From Rachycentron canadum (Eukaryota; Chordata; Actinopteri; Carangiformes; Rachycentridae): a stretch of 64,000 nucleotides of DNA. The position numbers and the translations under genes are program-made. Under the pieces are notes generated by a model. That model saw nothing but the letters and a program-made list of their open reading frames with translations, did no database searches and was not told the origin of the DNA. Where the stretch lies: NCBI GenBank assembly GCA_038496675.1, contig CM076662.1, positions 18,862,071 through 18,926,070 of the forward strand, written 5' to 3'. Positions 12,213-20,996 of this stretch are shown here, piece after piece (position 1 is the stretch's first letter; each line of letters opens with the position of its first letter).

Positions 12213-15067
12213 AAATATCTACCCACTGTTAGCCTAATGCTAGGCTAATGGCTAACAGCCTAATGCTAGGCTAACAGTGTCAAACTGATGTGCCTTTGTT
12301 ATTGTGGCAGTAATAAGACCTGACCTGTTGCTCTTATAGGCAGCTACATTTTTAACTTGGCACAAATAAATACATATTGAATCATATTTAACACACACTG
12401 ACAGCTCTAGTTTTTACACATCAGCTGTTTGTGTGAAATCAAATTATATTAATTGTTGATGAATTATTAGATTCATTTATAATAGGGCTGCACAATTAAT
12501 TGAAATCTAATCAAAATCTCTATCTACATCCAGGAGCTGCATTTCTTTTTTTCCAGTTTAAGTTAAAATGTGTCACAACATTGTTGCGCATTGTCAGCAC
12601 CTCCAGTGTTGTGGTACTTACAGAGCCTACAAACCATTTTCTCCAGATGTGACGGGGAAATGCATGTTTGGAATCGGCAGCAACAAAAATCACATCATCA
12701 TTATACAAAATTTTCAATGAATATGAAATACAAAAACAATTCCACACGTTTAAAAGTATAAAGGTTTATAGTAAAAAGCTTCTGACTGCTTGGATGTAGA
12801 TGGTAAATTAATTCTTTCTACTTGAACAGGTATTCAGCCCAGACCGGTTGAGATCCAAGTTGAGGAACAGAAGCCAACTCCTGAGGTGAATCCATGCACT
12901 GACACACGTCGCCCCGAAGAAGAGAGCCAGGCGACCGCTGAGGACAGACTTCCCAAGACTGAGGACGTGCTGCCAACACCTGTGCAGGTAAAATCTGAGC
13001 CAGCAGAGGAGGCTATAACAACACAACCACTGTTTCACAGAGGAAATGAGCAGACAAGGGCCAGAGCAGACAACCTGAGTGAGAACTTCACAGCATTTGA
13101 GCGAGACAGCCAGCAGTGGCTCTCCAGGCTACAGGGACAAAACGACACAGAGATGAGCAGTATAGACTATATGAGCAGCTCAGCGCAGAATATGACAGCC
13201 TTCCCTGGGATGGCTCAGTTACTCCCTTCGCCAGCTGAAGCTTCTTGCAGCACCTTTTCCTTTCCAGTGAAACCGTATGGCGAGGTAAAAAACAGCGGGA
13301 TCTCGCAAACGCCCTACGGGTCCTTAGACACGCTGCTGATGTCGAGTGAAGCCGGCCTACGTGGCGTGGCGGAGGCCTCGCTGAATCACCACCAACAGAG
13401 GAGAAGCAGGTCTTTTCAGGTGATCAAACCGAAGAAGTGCTTCGTCTGCTCGTACTGCGGCAAGGTCTTCGAGCGCGCCGGCCACCTGGAAAGACACTTA
13501 CGAATTCACACCGGGGAGAAGCCGTACGGCTGCCATATCTGCGGGAGGTGCTTCAATCAGAAAAGCAGCCTGAAGGGCCACATGAAGACGCACAGAAACG
13601 GTAAGAGACAAACTTACCCCTCGATATGAGAAGTTATTGATTAGTTATTATTAACTGACCTCTCCATCTTTTTGTTCGTTAAATAGTCAATCATTTGCCT
13701 GATAAGGCACCAGAAAGAATAAAAAAAAATGCCCAAAGCTCAAGTTATTTAAACTGCCCAACCAACGGCCCAAAATGTTAAGGTTAACATCAAAGAAATC
13801 TACAAAAGAGGTCACCACAGGGCCGAGTGGTTAGGGCCCATTTCACATGGGCACAGATCACCTTACCTCTTTCCCCTGCTATTCTCGTATTTCTGTCTCC
13901 ACGACCCTATACAATAAAGTCAAAAATAACAATATAAATGAATATTTTAAAGAAAAGGTCTGAAAAGTGCCTCGATATAACTTCTGCTGTAAATTGTTGT
14001 GACACGACTAAAGAAAGAAAAAGACCAGTGAATTATTGATTACATCTAAAGAGTGTACAGGTGATAGATTTTATAAAATGTGAACAATGTGTGTTTCCTA
14101 AATTTTACAAGACAGACATAGAGCTCATTAAGAGAAAATACTATGTTGACATCATAAATGTAACCTTGTGGCTCCACCATTCACTAGATCCATGTCTTGC
14201 ACATAAAGCACCACTGCTCTATCGAACAGTTATGCTGTTAACACTGTTTGCTCATTTAAATCGTTTTTTTTTTTTTTTTTTTTCTAAAAAGGGGAGAACA
14301 CAGATCTGCTGGAGGCAAATCACCTGATGCTTACGATGCCTGATAATCAGCCGCTGGAGAACCAGGCAGAGCCCCGGACTGGACGGGCAGCTTTTGAGGA
14401 ACGGTTACCGGGCAGGGAGACAGCTGGTGAGCATACAGTCACGGTAAAGGTGGAGCCGAGTGGGGAGGAGTTTCAGACTGATAGTGGCAACGTAGCACCA
14501 GACCAAAGCCAGCTGTGGACATCTGGGATAGAAAAGAATAGTGACGGCACAGAGCAAACCGTATGTGTACTTCTACATGATTACCACCTCAGTCCTGCTG
14601 CTGGAACAGCCAATGAGCAGCAGGGATACACGCCACCAATCAAAGACCTGCCTTTTCTAGATGACAAAGACAAGGAAGAAATGATACACAACAATCAGTA
14701 TTCAGTGGTGGGGTTGCAACCAAGAAGCTCCGACATGACTCTCACATCTGAGCTACAAGATCAACATATCATACAAGAGGTGACTGTGAGCGATTATAGC
14801 GCAGTGACTGACGGGACTCAGGGTGGAGCCGCGTTTGAATTTAACATCACGGCCTCGAGCAGCCATGAGGACAACAGTGGCAGGGACGGCACCAGGCAGA
14901 ATTGCTTTATATGCTCAAGTTGTGGCCAAAGCTTTGATAATTTCATCTTATTTCAGCAGCACCAGTGTAAAAGTATCACGGCGCAATCCTTCAGCTGTGA
15001 GATATGTGGTAAGATGTTTAATCAGATGAGCGTCCTGAAGTTGCACCTTAAAGTTCACGTAGAATAA
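8415..15067 (+). CDS. C2H2 zinc-finger protein 2 with triplicated finger exons (four coding exons, 792 aa if fully joined)
   Basis: Join 8415-8652, 10533-11126, 12830-13600 and 14292-15067; every junction is phase 1 and the sum is 2379 nt. Exon 1 gives the helical N-terminal module (SKAAVAEISKVVEDG). Exons 2, 3 and 4 are paralogous cassettes. Each has an acidic linker with a lysine motif (VQVKPEP, VQVKSEP, VTVKVEP), a Gln/Trp-containing stretch (QWRP, QQWLS, QLWTS) and a terminal pair of C2H2 fingers. In the first two cassettes the fingers are joined by HTGEKP; the last cassette's first finger is degenerate. A nuclear DNA-binding role is inferred from the fingers. Because exon 1 can join any cassette in frame, and cassettes 2 and 3 read into a stop just past their donors, alternative products are as plausible as the long one. 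Confidence 0.7.
8688..8718. repeat. (CA)n microsatellite in intron 1 of ZNF gene 2
   Basis: Interrupted CA repeat directly downstream of the exon 1 donor. Confidence 0.85.
8720..9022. mobile_element. Probable relic of an interspersed DNA element, containing direct-repeat copy B
   Basis: The stretch reading GTGCAAAAGTTTCCAG through CCTGTGGGGGCCACACCA resembles a repeat I have seen in many fish genomes. It ends in a block (8924-9022) that matches 7806-7927. There is no coding capacity. The family and exact ends are uncertain. Confidence 0.35.
10142..10171. repeat. (CA)15 microsatellite
   Basis: Uninterrupted CA dinucleotides in the first intron of ZNF gene 2. Confidence 0.95.
10533..11126 (+). 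CDS. ZNF gene 2, finger cassette 1
   Basis: Acceptor CTGTCCACAG ends at 10532 and the exon is entered in phase 1 as Gly-Ser. Fingers begin CPYCGKFFERGGHLERH and CEICGRHFNQKCSLKEH, both with canonical C2H2 spacing. The donor AGAAGAT|GTAAGT is strong and phase 1. Reading through the donor gives a TAA at 11132-11134, so retention of the intron would end the protein two residues later. Confidence 0.75.
11442..11447 (+). promoter_or_regulatory. AATAAA downstream of finger cassette 1
   Basis: Canonical signal 0.3 kb after the read-through stop of cassette 1. Further AATAAA occur at 11874-11879 and 12057-12062. They could terminate a short isoform; usage is unproven. Confidence 0.3.
12166..12210. 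repeat. (GT)n microsatellite
   Basis: About 22 uninterrupted TG/GT units in the intron between finger cassettes 1 and 2 of ZNF gene 2. Confidence 0.95.
12224..12279. repeat. 56-bp inverted repeat (cruciform-capable)
   Basis: The first 13 bases CACTGTTAGCCTA are matched by their complement at the other end, with a further inner six-base match. TAATGCTAGGCTAA is also repeated directly. It lies 13 bp after a GT repeat, inside an intron. Confidence 0.75.
12830..13600 (+). CDS. ZNF gene 2, finger cassette 2
   Basis: Acceptor CTTGAACAG ends at 12829; the phase-1 entry completes a Cys codon from cassette 1. Fingers begin CSYCGKVFERAGHLERH and CHICGRCFNQKSSLKGH, close copies of those in cassette 1. 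The donor AGAAACG|GTAAGA is phase 1. Read-through ends at a TGA at 13627-13629 after nine more residues. Confidence 0.75.
13806..13935 (+). mobile_element. tRNA-derived SINE-like fragment
   Basis: GGGCCGAGTGGTTAGGG resembles a tRNA-type A box, followed by a pyrimidine-rich body and a terminal AATAAAGTC tail (AATAAA at 13913-13918). The layout resembles common fish tRNA-derived SINEs, here truncated, and I cannot place a B box. It lies in the intron between cassettes 2 and 3 and carries the only AATAAA shortly after cassette 2. Confidence 0.4.
14292..15067 (+). CDS. ZNF gene 2, finger cassette 3 (terminal exon)
   Basis: A long T run followed by CTAAAAAG forms the acceptor; the phase-1 entry reads Gly-Glu-Asn-Thr. 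The acidic linker keeps the VKVEP motif. The first finger begins CSSCGQSF but has H-Q-C-K-S where H-x3-H is expected, so the second zinc histidine is missing. The HTGEKP linker is also lost. The last finger (CEICGKMFNQMSVLKLH) is intact. Stop TAA at 15065-15067. Confidence 0.7.
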
Positions 15068-17990
15068 AATCATTTCTCGTGTGCACAACAAGGAAAAATA
15101 CACGATTCTCCGTCAGGCTTCATTATTCAGTTCTAACAAATGGGAATGTGCACCAGTGAATTTTCTCACGGTCAATGAATCAATGTGACAAATGAATGAA
15201 TACTCAATGTGTCCCAGAAATTCCAAAGGTTAAAGCTGAAGAACAGAAAGCTTTAGTTTCTGTGAAGGCGAAAATGTTTGTTTAGCTTCTGTACTTTAAA
15301 CTTTGTACAAAATATTTTCCCGCTACGTTGATGATTGAGCATTGTTGACATGGACAGTGAACACAACTGCTCTGTACTTACTTTGCGTTTGGCTGACACT
15401 GGGCTTTTCAGAGGCTTTGTCACTTAATTTAACTTTATTACTATAAAGGAGAAACCAAACAAAGTCGAGTGCTGTTTTGCGGAGGCACTTGAAGCCGCCT
15501 CGTTTTCTGGCCTCTGCAGCCAGAACTGTTTCTCCGACCAGTCGCTACTTTCACTTTACTGGATTTAATTCAATGAGACAAGTCTGTTTTTAAGTGAAGA
15601 ACGGTCAAGCAACAAATGTCAATTGAAATATCAAGTCTTTGCTGCGTTCCTACTGTTTTCATGCCAAAAGTCCAGCGCACTTTTGCTCAAGCTGAAAGTA
15701 CAGTAGTTAATTAATGAAAACTAATCAAACTAATCATCCATCACCCTCAGAACCTCATTGATGTTTGATCCTTCCTTTTTTTTCTTTAAAATATTCCCTT
15801 TATAGTCATGTAATGGGTTAACATAATGAATATAACTAACATACATACGTCAGTGAACATAATAAACATGTTCATTGTGTTAAGTTATTGTTATTTATTA
15901 TGTATATACATGTGTTATATTATATGTTAAACAATAACAGCTCAATAAAATGGTTTTACTTTCTTACTTTAGTGCAAGGAAATAAATCATAAAATCTTGA
16001 TGGCAAAACAATATTTAGTAGAATTTGAAACTTTTTAGCCACAGTCAAATGAAGTCCACGGAAAAAATTTTGATCAAGCTCCGGAAAATACACCTCGTTG
16101 CTTATTGCATAGTAATAACGTTCACCATCATGTGGATTCACACCAGTTCACTGTATCTTAAAGTATGCTCTGCTGTTGAGGGGGTGTACTGAGGTATTGA
16201 AAGCTTGTGCTAAAAATATTGTGCTAAAAATATTCAAACAGACTGACAGAAACATCCTCATTTAAAGTCAAACTGAAAAAACCCCGTTCAATGTACTATA
16301 TACCTCAACTGACAATTGCCTTCCGAGCTGCATGTAAATAATATGAGCACGATATTCTGTTGGTTCGGGCTTTAAAAAGGCAAATTTAAAGCCTGACCCA
16401 TTTCTGGTTCAGGCCAAGATTTCCCACTATCAAAAAATGGCAACATGCGAATGTTTTTCTTGGAGAAAGGCAAAGGAACACAAATTAAAGCTAAATCAAA
16501 CTTGTGTATTGTGCAGAACTAGTAAAGAAACGTGAAATACCTCAGTGATATACATAGTTATGAAGAATTTGGAGAAGTCAAGGAATTTGAAGCTTCTCTT
16601 TGACTGTGTTGTTACCTCTGACTGATATTTATTTTGAGGTGTATATTTTTGTGAAGGGTGACATTGGTCGATGACAGTGACTATCAGATAAAACGCGCTA
16701 CACAAGCTGGAAAAACTGAAATGAAAAGCCATCATCTGGCTGAGTAAAGGGTCCTGGATGAACAGTGCAGTTTACAGTGGTTCATAGTAGGTGGTTGGAG
16801 TTAAGGAGGTCATTGAAATAGTTCAACAACAAACACACAAGTGAAGTCTGCAGAAAGAGCACCTGTCCAGGGCTGACAGGCCGACACAAAACCCTTTACA
16901 GCACAGTGCGAGTGCCTACATTTTTCACATGGGAAAAAAAAAAAAATCCCTAACCCTGCTATTGCAGTGTTGTTGCCTTTCAAAACTTCCTGTGTTTATT
17001 TTCTTCCCTAAGTCATAGTGTTTTCAGTTTGCTTTAACTCAGTGATTTTCTTTACAAGGTCCCCGATCAGAAATTGTCAAATTAACACCCAGTTGTAGCG
17101 TGATTCAAAGGTATCGCAGGAACTTTACAGTAATTTATCACATAACAACTGGATGTTAAATTACATTTCAAAAGAAATAAATCTGACTTATTTGTTAAGC
17201 TTTTTGCATTTTCAAATAAATTGAGAACTAAATTAATGGTGTGTGGTACTGGTTATTTAGAATGTAAATTACTGTAAATATATTTTTGTTAAATGCCAAA
17301 TCTTTCCAGCAACTGCAACGTAATAATCCTCCTCTTTCCTCATTTTTTAACCTTTTTTTCCTTTCAGTTTCTACATTCATGGAAAAGGTGTAAGATGTAA
17401 AGGTATCAAATTTGAGCCAAGTTGATGGTCCTTCAAGGAAATGTCTCTAACCACTAAAATACCAGCTAAATACTCTGTATATATATATACTGTAGAAACA
17501 TGGTGAGGCAACATGGCGTACTCAGAGAAAGAGGTTGCACCCCCCCACCTTGTAGATTTGAATATTCAGACTTCATTGATATACAAGAAGGAAATGCATC
17601 AAATCTTCACATTTGAGAGGCTGAAATATGCAAATACAGTAATTTTTTTTCACAGTTTTTGCACAACAATTTCTTAATTAGACAGAAAATCTGCAACAGT
17701 TTCAATCAACTTCTTGTTCAGGTTACCACAGGCTAACTCATCATCGTCCAACAACTTGATCTTAAGCTCTGCAGCTATCAATGGGAAAAACTGAAGAAAT
17801 AATATTTATGAAAGAAAAATGTTGACCCACTCACAACTGTGTTTTGTTTTTTCTTTTTTTTTTTTTTTTCTTAGCCTGCCAGACAGTGGCCGGGGCAAAT
17901 TTAACACACAGTAATTTCATCACTTTTTAACCTCGCGCAGCTGTTGAACAGGAAGTAAAGGTGAGTCAGTTTTTAGTCTTACCTGAAACA
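15068..17990. other. 3' UTR of ZNF gene 2 and intergenic spacer
   Basis: AT-rich with no supported exon. A candidate polyadenylation signal is at 15944-15949. Short A or T homopolymers occur near 16930, 17645 and 17850, and a (TA)n run near 17479-17490. Confidence 0.4.
15944..15949 (+). promoter_or_regulatory. Candidate polyadenylation signal of ZNF gene 2
   Basis: CTCAATAAAATGG, 0.9 kb after the stop codon at 15067, on the coding strand. Confidence 0.3.
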
Positions 17991-18241
17991 GCCCTCCCAC
18001 CCCGGGCTCCTACCCCTCTCTTCCTTGTTGGTGGCGATCTCAGTGCGTCTCTACCCGTGTATTTACGGTATATCACTCCGCCACACGGAAGAAAGGTCCC
18101 AGTTAGCCATAGCTAGAAACACACAAAGATGTAATATCCTCTAGTGCGTCGGTTCTTTTCGCAATTAAAAAGAAAATCACAGCGCGGAAGGACCTTTTTA
18201 TCATTTATTTTTTATCTCATTGTACTTTATAGAAAATTAAC
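17990..18241 (+). promoter_or_regulatory. Promoter region and 5' UTR of ZNF gene 3
   Basis: Composition changes from AT-rich to mixed, with CpGs. TTTACGGTA at 18062-18070 repeats the motif upstream of ZNF gene 2, followed by CACACGGAAG (ETS-like). The start codon at 18242 lies in AACATGGCG, a favourable context. Confidence 0.35.
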
Positions 18242-18449
18242 ATGGCGACGTGTATCCCCTTCCAGACGCAGCTGTCCTCAATAATGGAGGTTCTGGTGAA
18301 GGCAGCAGTGGCAGAAATATCCAAACTAGTCGATGACAAATGTGCGTTTCTGCACCTTGAAATATCCCGAAAGCAAAACGAGATTGAGATGCTGAAAAGG
18401 AAACTGCTAGTGATGGAGAACAAAAACGCGCAGCTGCAGCGCGGGTTCG
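18242..18449 (+). CDS. ZNF gene 3, coding exon 1 (N-terminal helical module)
   Basis: Encodes 69 residues plus one base. Donor GGTTCG|GTAAGA, phase 1 as in both paralogues. Read-through would reach a stop at 18478. Confidence 0.75.
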
Positions 18450-20996
18450 GTAAGAGGCTCGAGTCCCTCGTTAATTAACGACTTAATGAGTGTGTCATGC
18501 GTTTGAATGCACAAGTGTCACAAAACAAAACATCCAGTCGTGTTTAGAAAGCGGGAGCACGGGGGGGTTGGTGGTTCACACCTGACATTAAATGGATGCA
18601 CCTTCTCGTTTAATGTCGTTTTTTGAATAACATCTGTTGGTTTTTTGAAATTGTTGTTGTTCTCATTTTCTGCCCCTAGAAAACTACATGGACCGAGGAA
18701 CTGACGTGGGGAGTAATTGCCCACATCCCACAGGAGATATTAAGGTCTGTGTCGTTTTCATGACTCCTCAGCTTTGATTTTCTGTATGTGATTGTAGTTC
18801 AGTAACCCACAGGTAGACGTGGTGCAGGACACAGGCAACTGCCCCAGGACCCCAGGCCTCGGGGGTCCCCAAGAGCCCCAGGCTCAGCGGGGCAATGGGC
18901 TCGTGGTGATTTATAAGAGTTTGGGATTATGTGACTACATTATGCACACGGTGTCAGGTGGTTCAATAAGGTGGGTCCACCTTTATTCATAAGGTGGATT
19001 AGAAAAGAAAAGAGTTTGTTCACGTACCGAACCTTTTGATGCTAAATTTTCTTCTGTGTACGACTTCTGCGTTTCCTCTGGATCTTTATTACCCAACCTC
19101 GAGATGATTGAAGACCTTCATTACTGCAGCTGATGATACCCCATAGCCCAGAATAGCCATCTGACTTTGCCCACCCAGTGTTGCTGCTGGTGATTATAAT
19201 AAATTAAAGCTGCTCTAAATCTTTTTATAATTGCGCTGGATCGAAGAACTAATGTAAATATGAATCCACAGAGAATCACCACCCCATCCGGCAGTTCCTC
19301 TTGGGACGATGCAGCGTTTTAGAGTCTTTTAGCTTATTGTTTTAGTTCTGTTGCTGCAGTTTTACTGTTTAAGTTTGGTCACGTGAGTCTTGTCATTTCC
19401 AGAGACAACTTTTTCTTCTTCTTCTTAAAAAAAAAAAGCATATAAACCAACTGCACGCAGCTTCCCCAGCCAAACAGCAGACCATGTTATTGACTCACTG
19501 GTGAACATAGTGGAGCATTTAGCAGCTAAAGAGCCAGAAATTTCCCTCAGGGGCTTGTAAGAGCAAAGCAGAACTAAATATTTCACTTCATCAGGTGGAC
19601 ACAGTCATGACTATAATGCTGGTGTTTTTCCATATCCTCTCAATGTGAAAAAGGGCGACTTAATGTCAATATTGTGTTTACAGCTTCAAAAAATCAAATA
19701 CTGCATTTGAAGTTCAATCCATCCTGTTTCACTCTAGTTTCCAGAGATTGAAGATGCCACTGTTTCCTTCACAATAAAAGAAGAAAGTCCAGATGAACCC
19801 CTATGGATCAGTGATGCTACTGGACCAATTGGTGAATGTTAAAAAAAAAAAAAAAAGTGGATTTTGTGCAAGAATTGAATTTTAAAAAGTTGTTAGTGAA
19901 TTCTGAACCTCCCCCTCACCTGTCACCTGTAGGTTCTGCTGTACAGTACCCAAATCCAGGCAATGGCCCAGAAAGCCAGCAGCTTGAAGAGGACCATCAG
20001 TTAAACCACTCAGAGGTCACCAGGCTGAAGACGTCAGAGTTCGGTGACTTGTACAACTCTGGTCAACACACGGGGGACATCGGCGGTCTTCATTTTACTG
20101 TTAAGACAGAGAAGGAGGAGGACCGGTCAGGACTCAGTCAGGACGGGTGTCAGCACAGTGCGGGGAAGCAGACTCAACTTGCTGCCGACTTTTCCATGGA
20201 TGAAAGAGAGAATCAACTCTGGTCATCCATAATTGAAGGTAATGACATTGACGCTGGGTTTCCTGACTTTTCTAGTGTGGTGGAGGAATATTCCAACACA
20301 TTCCCGGACCATTCAGAAACGCATGTAGTTTCTAACACAAGCAAGTCTGCGAGTGTCCAGCAGCCCTCTCAGAGGCCATGTAATGGGATCTACAACAGTG
20401 AGTATCAGAAGGATGTTCCACAGTCGTCCAACTTTCAGGCCAGACCTCAGGGTGCTCTCTCGCAGCAGGACAGGCAGAAGGAACAAATGTACACACAGCG
20501 AAATGCCCCGCATGTCGCTCATCTGAGGCAGCCAGATGACCACCCTGAGAGGGACGCTGCAGCTGGAGATAGAGCGGTTGTAACTCACTCGCACAACACT
20601 TTCACACCAAGCAGCTACCACACTCACACCCCCCACAGACCTTTCTCCGGTGCGGCGCGAGGCTACGTTTGCTCGCAGTGCGGAAAGGCGTTCGGCCGCC
20701 TGCACCAGTTCAAGCTGCACCAGCAGAGCCACAAGAGAAAGCGAGCCTTCTGGTGCACGGTGTGCGGGAAGAGCTTCCAGTGTTCGTCCCACCTCAGCAT
20801 ACACCACCGGACGCACACGGGCGAGAAGCCGTACGGTTGTGGGCAGTGCGGGAAGAGGTTCACGCAGCAGAGCAGCCTGAGGGTCCACCAGCGCACTCAC
20901 AGCGGGGAGCGGCCCTACAGCTGCTCGCAGTGCGGGAAGACCTTCATCCTGATGCACCATTTGAAACGGCATAGGATTATTCACACATACAGCTGA
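18242..20996 (+). CDS. C2H2 zinc-finger protein 3 (four coding exons, 476 aa)
   Basis: Join 18242-18449, 18680-18744, 19738-19831 and 19933-20996, 1431 nt. Junction phases are 1, 0 and 1. The N-terminal module (VKAAVAEISKLVDD) matches ZNF genes 1 and 2. A small exon supplies an Asp/Gly-rich spacer. The third encodes an acidic segment (FTIKEESPDEPLW). The last exon repeats the theme with FTVKTEKEEDRSG and a QLWSS stretch, then four C2H2 fingers over about the last 110 residues; the second-to-third and third-to-fourth links are HTGEKP and HSGERP. The short exons rest on splice consensus and phase; the donor of exon 2 (AAG|GTCTGT) is weak. A nuclear DNA-binding role is inferred. The finger region is GC-rich against its surroundings. 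Confidence 0.75.
18680..18744 (+). CDS. ZNF gene 3, coding exon 2
   Basis: The 65-bp exon is bounded by TGCCCCTAG and a weak GTCTGT donor. It reads Glu-Asn-Tyr-Met-Asp onward and leaves phase 0, which matches the next exon. Confidence 0.45.
19738..19831 (+). CDS. ZNF gene 3, coding exon 3 (acidic lysine-motif segment)
   Basis: The 94-bp exon follows TTTCACTCTAG and encodes PEIEDATVSFTIKEESPDEP, then a Trp-containing segment. Donor CAATTG|GTGAAT, phase 1. An alternative acceptor at 19744 keeps the reading frame but not the phase match. Confidence 0.55.
19933..20996 (+). CDS. ZNF gene 3, terminal exon (linker plus four C2H2 fingers)
   Basis: Acceptor GTCACCTGTAG ends at 19932. The upstream open frame from 19836 crosses a poly-A run and is intronic. 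Finger knuckles read CSQC, CTVC, CGQC, CSQC. Stop TGA at 20994-20996. The long antisense open frame opposite the fingers is a shadow of this exon. Confidence 0.8.

Noticed and set aside
20313..20984. 223-codon minus-strand open frame
   Set aside because: It is antisense to the finger exon of ZNF gene 3, whose C2H2 pattern on the + strand is unmistakable.
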